Of a stretch of DNA of 64,000 bases, positions 1 through 11,017 are shown piece after piece. The notes under the pieces are model-generated. The model did no database searches, was not told the DNA's origin, and was given only the letters and a program-made list of their open reading frames with translations. The stretch is taken from NCBI GenBank assembly GCA_903813345.2, contig CAIIXF020000047.1, positions 62,001-126,000 on the forward strand. Direction: 5' to 3'. The stretch comes from Owenia fusiformis. Taxonomy: Eukaryota; Annelida; Polychaeta; Sabellida; Oweniidae. The number at the start of each line of letters is the position of its first letter. Position 1 is the stretch's first letter. The position numbers and the translations under genes are program-made.

Positions 1-202
1 TTAAGAACTTTCGAATCACGCAATAACTATACACTACTACGCGAAATGTGTCGTTGGAAAAAATTGACATTGTCCTTTTTGAGGGCTTTTAAGCACACAT
101 TTTCGTACATTATCGATTAAACACCGAACGACGAAAGGCTTTATTGGATCAGTATTTTCCAAGAAATAACGATATCTTTGGGTTGCGTTTTTCAACACCC
201 TG
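1..202. repeat. Terminal fragment of a CACCCTG-ended DNA element
   Basis: The segment ends in the bases CACCCTG followed by TA at 203-204. The same kind of terminus (AACACCCTG then TA) closes a 1-kb inverted-repeat element at 11,017 and another fragment at 58,393. The shared end next to a TA suggests a Tc1/mariner-like transposon family with TA target duplications. Only one end lies in the window, so the element is cut by the window edge. No coding sequence is seen. Confidence 0.4.
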
Positions 203-324
203 TATGTAGGTTTAATCCCAATATGGATCCCTTATGTAATTTATACAGTCTCAACCTAGTATGAAAACTTTACTCTAGTAAGGATTCCCTCTTCCCCAGA
301 ACAGTAATAATGTCTGATAATGTC

Positions 325-730
325 AATTTCAATTCAATTTATTTATTTCATAATTCTAATATAATATACACTATAAAAACAAGCCGCTAGACACCCTAGT
401 GGGTATATAGTGCGGTTTAACAGAAATTCTTAAAATGACATCTAGACTACATACAAAAGAAAGCACTTATATTATGTTACATGTAGGTATATAAAATGGT
501 ATTAACAATTACTTGAAGGATGTGCAATGCAGAAATGTTACAAAAAATCAGGTACCAGCATAAAATCAACAATACAATATGATATTGGTATTATACATTA
601 TCGATAGATGAGTAGTTTTTTATATGAAGATTTGAAAATATTTAGAGTGGAGCATTTTTTAATATCATCTGGTAGAGCATTCCAAAGATTAGGACCTTGG
701 TTGAAAGCTCATGGAGCCCTAAAACATCAG
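325..730 (-). mobile_element. Non-LTR retrotransposon 3' end (ORF2 C-terminus plus 3' UTR)
   Basis: On the minus strand, about 38 codons ending at the TAA at 598-600 read ...AFNQGPNLWNALPDDIKK and continue through IFKSSYKKLL to the stop. The W-N-x-L-P-x-x-I-K ... F-K-x-x-L/Y-K-x-x-L pattern is the usual C-terminus of the ORF2 polyprotein of LINEs in the L2/CR1/Jockey range. Upstream of this, near 713, the frame is already broken. Below 598 an AT-rich 3' UTR runs to about 325 and ends in an ATAAATAAATTGAATTGAA-type tail, as expected for a LINE inserted in minus orientation. The element is 5'-truncated and dead. The exact clade is not resolved. Confidence 0.7.
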
Positions 731-2787
731 TACATGTGTTTACTCCCGTATGGATCATCTACACCTCTAAGTATAGTAACAACCTAGTTTGAGGTATTTT
801 ACCAGTATGGATCCTCTAATCTCTATATCTATACATATAAATCCATACGTACACCATAACATGAAATATATCACACTAATGGCATTACAATAGTACATGT
901 CGCTTGAACATAAATATAAAATGGTTTTCATGTTGTGTGAAATGATCAAACATGTCCTAGGACATTCGTGAAAAATGAACTTGAGACAATCAAAGGAGAT
1001 ATGTCATTAAATTATATCAGAAACATTTACATTTTTGGTAAAATATACTCACATGGAATGAGCGTTGGATTAAAAATTTGATATTATGTTCGACCGGATG
1101 TATTCATTCAAACACTAATTTATGCAAAGATAGCTCTTGTGTCAGCAAAATCATAACTCATAACCAAATACGTACATAACTCATAAAACAACTCGTTTTT
1201 ATCTTAGCAGCAACATCGCTTCTGTCTTTACCTTTAACATGTTTGGTGTTTTAAATTTTAAAATGTATAAATATAAAAATGTACTCATTAGCCTGTTATA
1301 CTTGTCATCTACAGGGATATTCAACAGTTACAGAAATAAGACTTTGGGAAATCCTTATCTAGTCTAGTCTATGTATGCTTGATATATTTGGTTAAAGCAT
1401 GATTTGTTATTTTGTAATAATTGTTATCTGGGTTTGGTGACATGACATACGGATGTATAGAGCAATATTTTTGCATCATATTATCGAAGGAAAGAGACAA
1501 AATTAAAACCTATTACTACTATAATCCAATTTTGATTGTATAATATCAGAATGTGCTTAAGTTCCTTGTCTAATGTACGATGTATATGGACACACAAGAA
1601 TGTTTATACAACGTACAAAACTTGTATTTTCTTCAATTTGACCTCCATTGCAATCAGCACATTTATCTTGGAACCAGTTTACATGATCGAAGTAATAAAT
1701 GTCATTCGGGATAAATTAATATAGAAATACATGGTGGCCGCTTTTTTATTTGCTTTTTTGAAACAAACAAGCTCTATACACATAAAACGTTACAAAATTG
1801 TCGTGATTATTTAGAAGTCCAGGAGATGTTAAGATCCGTATAGCAAGTATATTTAAGATGATACAGAATGGTCGAGAAATATGAACAATTACAGAAACGT
1901 ATCGAGAACATTTATTCCCCTAAAATTCATTCATTCATTTGTTCATTTGTAGTTCACATACAGCCTTACATGTAGCAAGCAGATTTCTATATATGTTGAA
2001 TAAAATTGCGGTTTTGTAATGTATTTTCTACTCGTTTCCGACCCCATTTTGTTTCGGGTATTCTGTTTTTTTATTTTTCAGGGTAAACTATTTATCTTGC
2101 AGCACATTCTTTACACGCATTTCATATCCAGAAATAAGTGTCTTATTCAGGTTCTTTATTAGCCCTGCTCGTTAATAAAAATCCTTTTTGACCTCTTCTA
2201 CGTATTAATAAACTAATGGCAGAAAGAAAAGTGAGACCGGGGTGGGGGGGGGGGGCATGCGATGGTCAGATGCAGTTCCAAACAAACACTGATACGTATT
2301 ATTTATTTCATTTTTTCTCATTACTTTAAATACATTTAGACTCTGTTGATGTTCTTTCAAGTTTTATCTTTCCACAAATTTTTCCCATTAGTTGTTTTGA
2401 ATAGTGGGGAATATTAATCATATCATATGTCTAAATAGATGAGATATTGTATCAAATTCTCCAATATGATTCACGAAATATAAACCAAGTGGTTTAAAGT
2501 TAAGATTAAATTAGAATTCTCAGGTAATATCTGTCCAACTACAGATCATTTCAAAGAAGCTCACATTGCAAAGGAACATGCTCAAATACTCAGCTACATG
2601 TTAATGAATAACATTTGATTGATCGATTCAGTGAAATATGCGTGACACTAATTTATGATAAATATATAACATTTGAAATTTAACTTTCATGACCTTTTAT
2701 GACCCTTGAAATATAATGTCGCATAATTCTTATGTTAGGACCTTTGCATTGTAAATTTAGTGGAAACATGTTTCTGCACCATCCTGT
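731..2787. other. Non-coding stretch, no gene seen
   Basis: AT-rich sequence with only short chance reading frames on both strands. A homopurine-like G-run (about 10 G) occurs near 2,245. No splice-bounded exon, RNA gene or inverted-repeat element was recognised. Confidence 0.6.
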
Positions 2788-3252
2788 ACGTTGCATTATG
2801 CACTCGGACGTTGCATTATGTACACGGACGTTGCATTATGTACTCGGACGTTGCATTATGCACTCGGACGTTGCATTATGTACACGGACGTTGCATTATG
2901 TACTCGGACGTTGCATTATGTACACGGACGTTGCATTATGTACTCGGACGTTGCATTATGTACACGGACGTTGCATTATAATGGACTTGGACGTTGCATT
3001 ATGTACACGGACGTTGCATTATAATGGACTTGGACGTTGCATTATGTACACGGACGTTGCATTATGTACACGGACGTTGCATTATGTACACGGACGTTGC
3101 ATTATAATGGACTTGGACGTTGCATTATGTACACGGACGTTGCATTATAATGGACTTGGACGTTGCATTATGTACACGGACGTTGCATTATGTACTCGGA
3201 CGTTGCATTATGTACACGGACGTTGCATTATAATGTACTTGGACGTTGCACT
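2788..3252. repeat. Minisatellite with mixed 20-bp and 23-bp units
   Basis: Twenty-two complete units and a partial one. Seventeen units are 20 bp, ACGTTGCATTATGTACACGG or its variants with TACTC or CACTC. Five units are 23 bp, with ATAATGGACTTGG in place of ATGTACACGG (units at 2,968, 3,011, 3,094, 3,137 and 3,220). The 5' half holds only 20-mers and the 3' half mixes in 23-mers. Because 20 is not a multiple of 3, all plus frames cycle through the same 20-residue peptide pattern without stops, giving a 182-codon open frame. That frame is a property of the repeat and is not taken as a gene. Confidence 0.95.
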
Positions 3253-4038
3253 AGTGGTATACATGGTGCTTTGTAAATGATGCTATTTGTGATACCATTT
3301 GCAATTTGTAATACCAAATAAGTACGAATATATGTACATATTGTTTTTATTTGTGCATCTATCCAGGTCATTTTTATTTACTATTTACCACGGCACAATT
3401 AAGTTTAAGCGTTTAGTTTACTGCAATCTCTTATGGACATTGCACTGTCCATTATCATGCGGTATCTTATACTAGTGGTGGAAAATGGTGGAAAATAGTT
3501 TTATTTACATTATTTACCTTCACGAAGCAAAAGTCGCAACATTATAAATTAGTTTATAGACGATACTCTAAGATCAGTTAACAGTATACCAAATGTGTAT
3601 TTGTACTGTATGTCATCGCTGGTGCTGAATTATATGTTTTTTTGTACTGGTCTGTAATCACCTACAACACAACACTATAATAAAAATTTATAAATTTCCC
3701 ATTATGATACTCCTAATTGTTCATGTCATTACAGCGTATACCTAGACCTCGGGGTTAGGTAATTTTGCGTTTTATGAGAACGTGTACGTAAACGTGTACT
3801 ATTATGGCCTCGGGCGTAATATACGCCTCTCATTTTTTCCAGGGATCTAAATACCAATACGCTAGTGCTCAATTAGGCAAGTAAAAACCTTGAATGGAGG
3901 ACTGGTGCCTTGAGAGGACAAGTGATTTGGATAGAGAACTAATTAATCCCAAGATGACCATAATTTTACACGTTCACGTACTATTCTCCTTAAAACGTGT
4001 ACCTTTACCGCCCTATTAACATAGGCTATACCACTTAC
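3253..4038. other. Non-coding stretch, no gene seen
   Basis: No recognisable exon, RNA or element. If the candidate exon at 4,039-4,168 is real, this is the start of its first intron, reading leftward. No acceptor-bounded second exon was found before the window edge. Confidence 0.5.
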
Positions 4039-4168
4039 CTGTCACAATATAGTCAATTGCTAGCGCATCCTCTGCCTTTGCCATGATGGCTGATAATGGA
4101 AGGGACATGGACATTGAAGTGTTAAATTGTACTCCCTGCATCCCCTGCATGCCATGCATCCCATGCAT
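4039..4168 (-). CDS. Candidate first coding exon of an unknown gene
   Basis: Reading leftward from an ATG at 4,168, 43 codons are open and end ACA G just before GTAAGT (donor GT at 4,038-4,037), a near-consensus 5' splice site, leaving phase 1. The start region is a Met-His-Gly / Met-Gln-Gly run (MHGMHGMQGMQG). An alternative start at the in-frame Met 29 (MAKAEDALAIDYIVT) has a favourable context (ATC before ATG, G after). The frame is open upstream to a TAG near 4,225, so an upstream start is unlikely. The MHG/MQG run is caused by a short GCAT-rich simple repeat, which is a warning. I do not recognise the protein. No downstream exon was found in the 4 kb to the left edge, so the gene, if real, continues outside the window or has a long intron. 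Confidence 0.3.
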
Positions 4169-5514
4169 CTTGGAGTAAGTATTACAGGAAGATAGCCTCC
4201 TGTCTGACGCACTCGCTGTCTAGGAACGCCGGATAGGAACGCCTCCAGTCGTCAGAAATCACTGTTTAAAAGTTTCCGTGATCTTATTCTGTTTTTGATG
4301 GTTTTAACTGTTCAAAATATGTTTCGTTGGTACAATGTATTATAATCTTCATTTATTAGGATGTCTTATACAATGAGTCAGTGCGTTTTATTCGCGCCAA
4401 CTTTTGAATTGTTAACGAAATTGATGTACGCTCGCATCATTGTCTATTTGTATCAAACGGCGATTATTGTTTATTTACCGTTTAATCAATCAAGTGCTAT
4501 TAGTTAGATTTACAACTCCAAATAATGTAGCATTTTGCTTAATGTCAATATGATCTGAATTGATACGGTCATTTAGTTAATCAATCGATACTTGGTCGGT
4601 CATGACTTATGCGTTTCCCTTCTGTCCAATTGCAGACAACTGGTTCAGAAAGTTACTGAGTCTTGCTGGGTGCCCAGTTGTGTTTGTCTGTAAAGGGCGG
4701 TTACATCTTCTCCAATTGATCTAGTATATTGTACATATACACACCGTGGAGTCAACAACCAGTCTCCAAATAGAAATTCTAAAGTATTTCCGTCCAAACG
4801 CTAAGTAGTTATATCGATTTCAACTTCGTATAGTCCCAATTTCTTCGGTTAAACACATATAAGGTGAACGCTCTGAATGCCACAACTACTTTCTCCGAGA
4901 CCGCTGTCCGAATGTCCAGTCAGATTACAATGTATACATTTTTTATGCGACTTGTAAAAAACGATTTTCATTATTTGTATTACGCATGCGCAGTGTGAAT
5001 ATTAATTTGCGAGGATGACCACAGTGTGTGAGCTGGCCAGAGACCGCTAGCTGTTTATATTAAAATGCGCTGTTGTGGGGATGTGCGTCTCATTTGTGTT
5101 AATTCAACGGGATCGATTCAAGCATACAATGATTTGCACAAGTTACCATTCAATGCAAGATCAATGAAGATGTAAGGAACGTAGAATTTACATCTTATAA
5201 CAAGTTTTTTTTATTAACGGTACTTTTATAGTCGATAATCGCAACTGCGTGAAACTGCTCACGTCATTCTTTTATATTTTCCAAAATGTAATTGTCATTT
5301 ATATTATTTTCACAAATGTGTTGTTTATATTTTTCAAATGTTGCGTGTTGTGCATTTTGACGAGATAGAGTATGTTGAACAGCGTCGACGCCATCTATTA
5401 GTTAATCACAATTACATCAGAGAGGCTATTAAAAGCGCGAATGGTAATAGATGAGTAACGACCTTTTAGTAACCCCAACGAACTCAGAGTAAAAAATAAG
5501 AAAACAGATAGGAC
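4169..5514. other. Non-coding stretch, possible 5' flank of the candidate exon
   Basis: Moderately less AT-rich than its surroundings around 4,850-5,110 (CGAGACCGC, GCATGCGCAG and similar). This might be upstream sequence of the minus-strand candidate exon at 4,039-4,168, but no defined promoter element can be supported. Confidence 0.25.
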
Positions 5515-5950
5515 TTGGAAAGCTACACGTATCATGAATTTGCAAAGCTATGTATATTTAATTTATATATTTTATTTGTTATACGCTTTGGCACACCAAT
5601 AGTGTGGTGGAAAATTGCATTTCGCGAATGCCAATATATTCGCATATGTAAGACAATGATGATCCTACTAACCAGAGGGGGTAATCTATGTGCTATCACA
5701 GGCAAATGGGGCGACGTGAAAGACAGGCATGACGCGCTACTATGTACGGCTTGTGGTGAAGAGGATGAGACCTTGGAACATTTCATGCAATAAAGTAAAA
5801 AAATCTCAACCGAAAGAGAAATCATTCTAGATATAGTTAAAAATCACTGGCAGATAACGAATCAAAGTAATGAGCAAACTCTAAGACTGATATTTGGTGA
5901 AAATGAACAATTGGCACTTGATCAGTATTAATTGTGAAAAATGTTCATAA
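5515..5950 (+). pseudogene. Decayed non-LTR retrotransposon ORF2 C-terminus
   Basis: An open stretch at 5,515-5,791 ends ...RHDALLCTACGEEDETLEHF followed by MQ and a stop. The C-x2-C ... DET-x2-H-F pattern is the degenerate zinc-knuckle-like tail found at the C-terminus of many LINE ORF2 proteins. After the stop the same frame resumes with EREIILDIVKNHW and runs to about 5,930, again typical of the region after this motif. The upstream reverse transcriptase is not present, so this is a 5'-truncated, stop-containing remnant. The family cannot be assigned. Confidence 0.6.
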
Positions 5951-7207
5951 AATGTATACATGACGTGAAGACAGAATGTAATTGCGTATCTCAAATAGTC
6001 AAAATAACTCAGAGCATTGGGCCTGTTGCGGTTACGGGTCAACGCGGTAGCCTGGCGTCCGGTCGTATAATAGGGGGTGCTCTTGATGTGACGTTAATAC
6101 TATTATGTTCCTTATATGTATATAATGTATATAACTTTTTACTAATTTATTTTCCTTAATAAGAAATTGTACTCTTCAGAATTGGAGGAAATAAAGATAA
6201 AAACAAAATTAAACGTATATCTTTGTTTTGTCTAGCTAGATATAATGCACAAATATGTGAGAATTCATGCAGAATTTAATTGCTATTAATTCAATTTAAT
6301 AAATTAATTGAAAAGGTCAGTTTGTTTATTTATCAATGTTGGCATATACACATAATAAAAATATGTTCAATACAATAAAACTGTAAATCAAACTCGGACG
6401 ATGGTCTTTATTAATATTACCTACATTGATGCTCATTATAGCCCCTTGCAAATATGTGTTACTCAAGCATAGAGCCTGAATATAAACCTCGTGTAAGGGC
6501 AGGAGAAACCCTGCTTATAGAAATACTATTTCGAGTTTGGAGGAATGGCCTCGCGTCGCACTTCGGGTTGGAATACTAAGTTTTCGATCTTGCTAGTTTT
6601 CTAATTTTTATTTTAAGGGTCTCTTTGCTTCTATTAAATCAATGATTTAAGTACGCTGCTAATTTGTTAGAATGTGAGGCAAAACAAGTAGAAACACACA
6701 AGAAACGAATTGTTCATCAATCCAATACTGTAGTAAATTGATACATATTTATTGTTCTTAAACGTTATATTATTTAAAATCATATTAAAAGTTTATAATC
6801 AAAATAGCCCCTGATATAGTACATAACAAATAGTACATAATAAAATAGAATGTGATTCGTTGATGAACTCATTTAAATCCAGGATTGCATGAATACGAGT
6901 GGATAAACATATCCTGAGCTGTATAGCAACGGATTACATTTATGAATTTTAAAATGAAAGCAGGTTTAAAGCATGGTGACAATCCAACATCTGCTCTTTC
7001 TAAAATACGTGGATCAAAGACATTTATTTTAAAAAGTATGGCTTAAATTAAGCAAAACGTCCGACAAGGTTTGCAGCATAAAGACCAATCGAGGTGGAGA
7101 TGGATCTTCTGCTTTGTTGTTAGAATTTCGTTCAGCGCAATATATTTTTATCCCGGGAATGTGCTCTTGCATAACGATGTCATATTTATTAGATGGAATG
7201 GCTTACT
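5951..7207. other. Non-coding stretch, probable repeat 3' flank
   Basis: AT-rich DNA following the LINE remnant. It holds short chance frames only. The first ~270 bases may be the LINE 3' UTR. No other feature was supported. Confidence 0.4.
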
Positions 7208-7352
7208 TATGCCTTGGTCACATTTGCTCCGATTTTCACTACGGCGCCCGGCCGATTGAGTGTTTTGTTCAAAATTGAATACAATATTAAACAAAACACT
7301 CAATCGGCCGGGCGCCGGCCGATGGATCGAAGCATATGTGACCCAGGCATTA
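7208..7352. repeat. GC-rich inverted-repeat element with a perfect 28-bp hairpin
   Basis: Arms at 7,242-7,269 and 7,290-7,317 are perfect reverse complements (28 bp, beginning CGGCGCCCGGCCGATTGAG) around a 20-base AT-rich loop. Outside them, weaker outer repeats ATGCCTTGGTCACATTTGC and ATGCCTGGGTCACATATGC (the latter on the minus strand) extend the inverted repeat to about 145 bp. The outer ends resemble the GGTCACAT / GTGACTGGGG ends of a larger element at 22,245-23,535, so this is probably a miniature element of the same broad family. Confidence 0.7.
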
Positions 7353-7599
7353 GCTATGAGGTCTTGGCTGACCTAAACGCTAAATAGCGAACACTACATA
7401 ATTATTGTTTTGTTACAGCCCAATGTAAATAAGCAAATGGCGCTATGTTCATCTCCAATATTTTCCTTTTTTCGAAACGCTTTAGCGTATACTGCATAAT
7501 TATTGTTTTGATACAGCCCAATGTAAATAAGCAAATTGCGTTATGTTCATCCCCAATATTTTCCCTCTTTTCGAAACGCTTTAGCCAACACTCCATAAT

Positions 7600-7895
7600 G
7601 GGAGACAGGACTCGTATAGATGGCAGTTAACTAAGCTTACTAGGTTGTTCTTCACATCTGGCCCATTGGTTTGTGTGTAAATATTGCTGTTTTAAAACTT
7701 CAAATTCACTACACATATCAAACAAATATCATATTTTTCTTCATTATTATTTACAAACATATTTTAAGAATCAAAATGAAAAGGTTTTGGATATTTTCAA
7801 TCACATTTATATTGGGAGATTTTTGGAGCAATTTTTACATGTTAAAGTATGCTATTAAACCCACTGAATTTTTCGCCATCTATTGACAGTCCTGA
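7600..7895. mobile_element. Short insertion in the satellite with imperfect terminal inverted repeats
   Basis: The segment breaks a satellite unit between CATAAT and AGTTTTGTTACAG. Its ends, GACAGGACTCGTATAGATGGC on the left and (minus strand) ATCAGGACTGTCAATAGATGGC on the right, are similar inverted repeats. No clear target-site duplication could be read. No coding potential is convincing. Probably a ~296-bp miniature inverted-repeat element. Confidence 0.5.
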
Positions 7896-7918
7896 TAGTT
7901 TTGTTACAGCCCAATGTA

Positions 7919-8763
7919 CACTCCCCTCCATAAGTTTGGCAACCTGAGCTCCCCCATTGAACTACGTGTTAAAGCCTCTTTACGTTTGAATTTCTATTTA
8001 CTTAACTGGCGATGAAACAATTTTTAATATTGATGGAAACGTAAATTGACTTTATTTCCAATACCTCCAAATTTTCACAATTTTTTCCTCCATTACAATA
8101 GGTCGAAAATTGTTGATAAACTTGATGAAATTTTGAAAATCGTCATTTCCAATGGGAAAATGGAGGGTTCGGGGCAAATCAGAAATCTGGATATCTTTTC
8201 AGTAAAAGATTCTGCAAAAAATATTTTTACACAGAAGAAAATTGAATTGTTTAACTTTTTTGTACACTAAGGGTTTAGTGTCTGAGTGTATGTGATGAAT
8301 ACTAAAGCGCTTCAAAGTCATTTTTGAAAATCATTTATCGCCTCCTGTGTTCAATGGGAGAGGTTAAAGCCCTATAACTTTGTTGAACCTGAAGAAACAT
8401 ATCAATTGTTTGTTAAATAAAGTTAGCAAATTTAATTGCCTGCCTAACTCGTATTTTTTGCAAGGACTCGGATGGATGAATTTTCTGTCGTATGACTTGC
8501 GGCAAACCTACCATTTCCCATTGGTTAACATGGGAATGTCGATTTTCAAAAAATCATCAAATTTATCATCAATTTTCGACTTATTGTAATTGAGGAAAAA
8601 ATTGAGAGAATTTGGAGGTATTGGAAGTAAAGTCAAATTAAGTTTCCATCAATAGTATAACTATATTCATCACAGGTTTAGTAAATAAAAATCCAAAGGT
8701 AAAGAGGCTTTAACACGTAGTTCAATGGGGGAGCTAAGGTTGCCAAACTTATGGAGGGGAGTG
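7919..8763. mobile_element. Tc1-like foldback element in the satellite
   Basis: 845 bp, starting CACTCCCCTCCATAAGTTTG and ending with the reverse complement, flanked by TA on both sides (7,917-7,918 and 8,764-8,765). The neighbouring satellite units read CCCAATGTAAATAAGC without the insert, so the pre-insertion site and the single TA are visible directly. The whole element is nearly palindromic: left-arm motifs such as TTAAAGCCTCTTTACGTTTG and TCCAATACCTCCAAATTTTC recur in reverse near the right end. No transposase is encoded, so it is non-autonomous. TA duplication and the termini fit the Tc1/mariner superfamily. A solo right end of the same family lies at 58,731-58,757. Confidence 0.85.
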
Positions 8764-9979
8764 TAAATAAGCAAATGGCGCAATGTTCATCCCCAATATT
8801 TTCCTTTAATCGAAACGCTTTAGCGAACACTGCATGATTATAGTTTGTTACAGCCCAATGTAAATAAGCAAATGGCGCTATGTTCACCCCCAATATTTTC
8901 CTTTTTCGAAACGCTTTAGCGAACACTGCATATTTATTGTTTTGTTACAGCCCAAAGTAAATAAGCAAATGACGCTATGTTCACTCCCAATATTTTCCTT
9001 TTTTGAAACGCTTTAGCGAACACTTATAGTTTTTGTACAGCTTTTACGTTATTTCGGACATGACCTTTTCCCAGTAAACATAGAAGTTTCATTTTGTTTA
9101 TTTCTGATCCATACTATATAAAATGCACGTGTGACGTAGATTAAGTGTATATTCCAAAAATATTGCACATCTTTGTTTAAATATTGCATACTTCCTGTAA
9201 TTTTGTCCGACTCCTGACAGTCTGATGAATCCTTAAGCGATATAACAAAACAGAATATAACGCCTAACCATCGACAAGGTACAGTCACGTGACAGTGACA
9301 AAATATGCAGTAGTACACTTTTGATGTACTATGTCATTTCCGCCATTTTATATCGCCATTTTCTAGAATGAGGAAGCGAGGTAAGAACTAGCATTGATTT
9401 GATCAATATTGTGTCAGTTCATCATCAGGCAGTTGTTGCATTCGATTTGTAATTAAGTTGCAAATATGCATATCTACTTCAAATGATCCTCAGCAACTTC
9501 AATATCTTGTTATAGATCTACCCAGTACGTCAGGGATCTCTAAATCTTGACTGAATTTCGCAAAATTCTCTCTAATTTTTGTTTTGCTATGCAAATAACA
9601 GCCAAACTACGACTAACACAACTTAAGATAAGTATACAAATATACATTCCAGAGTTAATTTCAAAACCGCTTTTTACTTTGGATGCTACTACGAAAAACA
9701 GATAATGTATGTTGTCAACTCGAATGTATGTTGTCACATTGGCCTTACAGATCTCAATTCACAGTTAATTTTACAGTAAATGAAATGCTATAATGTACGT
9801 GCAATAGAAGGAACATATTTGATAATAAAGTAATAGTAATGATAGGCATATCAGATATATATACTCTAATAATTTGTCCGTTAATCCATAAAATTGTCAT
9901 TGATATGATTCAATGTTACTAATTCTTTTTTCGTGTTCCATAACCTGGCTTTTGAACTTCTGCACTTTCCAGATATATA

Positions 9980-11017
9980 GAGTGCCCCAAAGTATGCCTC
10001 CCCCCTAGGCAGACATATACCAATGTCTCCATAGTACGTGTCATACATCAATTTTAAGCTTATCCAAAGTTACATTGATTTGCCAAATATGATGGTTCAA
10101 ATGGGAAAAAGTAACAGGCATTTCAAAAATTAGCGTTTTGCAAAAAAAGTTCATTTCGGTATCCTGGAAACAGCCCTGACCTGAATGTGACAGAAAATAT
10201 GGATGCTATTCTCGAAGATAGGATGGATATTGAGTTCTAAAAAGATGACGTTTAGGGTAGATACTCCAAGGAAACTCTTCTTATGCCTTAAAAGGGTTTT
10301 ATGATGATTACAAAACGCCATATCCCTATTTGAAGTCTGTTTAAGGTCATATATGGAAAGTATTGCTGCTGTTAACATGGCGGCTAAGGAGACACACCAA
10401 CTATTGTTCACTAGAGGCAATCTGCGCGAGATTCCATTTTTTGATTCGATTTTTAGGGCATGCGCAATAAATCCAGCAATTTAATTGGTTCAAATTATTA
10501 TAACGCATGCGCAATTAATAACATATAGGAACATTTAATTTGAGATAGATGTCACTTACGTTCATTTTTACACAGCAGTCCCTACCCATGATGCACCATA
10601 TAGTGCGGGAATATTTTTGTTTATTGTCAAAACAAAAAGTATGCACCCAAAACAAATGTAATGACATCATATCAACCTGCCCCGGATTTGTAGACGTATG
10701 TTGTACAAACTTTAACCGAACCGATGGCAGAAAAGCACTTTGAATCATGGGAATGAAGTACTTCCTTTAATGAAAAACCGAACCAAGTAAAAACCGAATC
10801 TCGCGCAGATTGCCCCGACTCCTATTGTTTTGGTGTAAAACTGACTTTAATTTTGCCCAAACACTAACTTTTGAAATTCCTGTAACTTTTTTTCATTTGT
10901 GAGTTGAACCATGAAACTCGGCAAATTAATGTAACTTTGGATGAGCTTTAAAATGATACATGACACATACTATGGAGACATTGGTATATGTCTGCCCAGG
11001 GGGCCCATAACACCCTG
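9980..11017. mobile_element. Middle nested element II, copy A (TA-flanked, ~170-bp TIRs)
   Basis: Left arm 9,980 to about 10,155 and right arm about 10,840-11,017 are inverted copies at perhaps 80-85% identity (shared GGCAGACATATACC, TCCAAAGTTACATT). TA flanks both sides (9,978-9,979; 11,018-11,019). The right terminus CACCCTG matches fragments at 202 and 58,393. It lies wholly inside element I. Tc1/mariner-like by TA and termini; non-autonomous. Confidence 0.75.
10409..10821. mobile_element. Inner nested element III, copy A (8-bp TSD, hAT-like)
   Basis: 413 bp flanked by identical 8-bp repeats CTATTGTT (10,401-10,408 and 10,822-10,829). A 19-bp perfect inverted repeat, GGCAATCTGCGCGAGATTC, lies a few bases inside each end. 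An 8-bp target duplication is the hallmark of hAT elements and some others. The outermost bases CACTAGA and (minus) GAGTCGG are only loosely complementary. It lies inside element II. No coding sequence. Confidence 0.75.

Larger units (their letters stand above)
7388..9035. repeat. ~97-bp tandem satellite, interrupted by two insertions
   Basis: Units start CGAACACTGCATAATTATTG and end CGAAACGCTTTAG. Units or parts begin at about 7,388, 7,485, 7,583 (interrupted), 8,822, 8,920 and 9,017. The unit that resumes at 7,896 is broken again at 7,918 and continues at 8,764. Removing the inserts at 7,600-7,895 and 7,919-8,763 restores a continuous array of about 5.3 units. Units differ by several substitutions each, so the array is not young. 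Short ORFs on both strands here are shadows. Confidence 0.9.

Noticed and set aside
2732-3280. 182-codon open frame over the minisatellite
   Set aside because: The frame exists in all three plus phases because the 20-bp unit has no stop in any phase. There is no start context, domain or splice evidence.
9350-9382. ATGAGGAAGCGAG followed by GTAAGA next to element I left end, as a transposase first exon
   Set aside because: Five codons only, and no downstream transposase sequence was found in either duplication copy.
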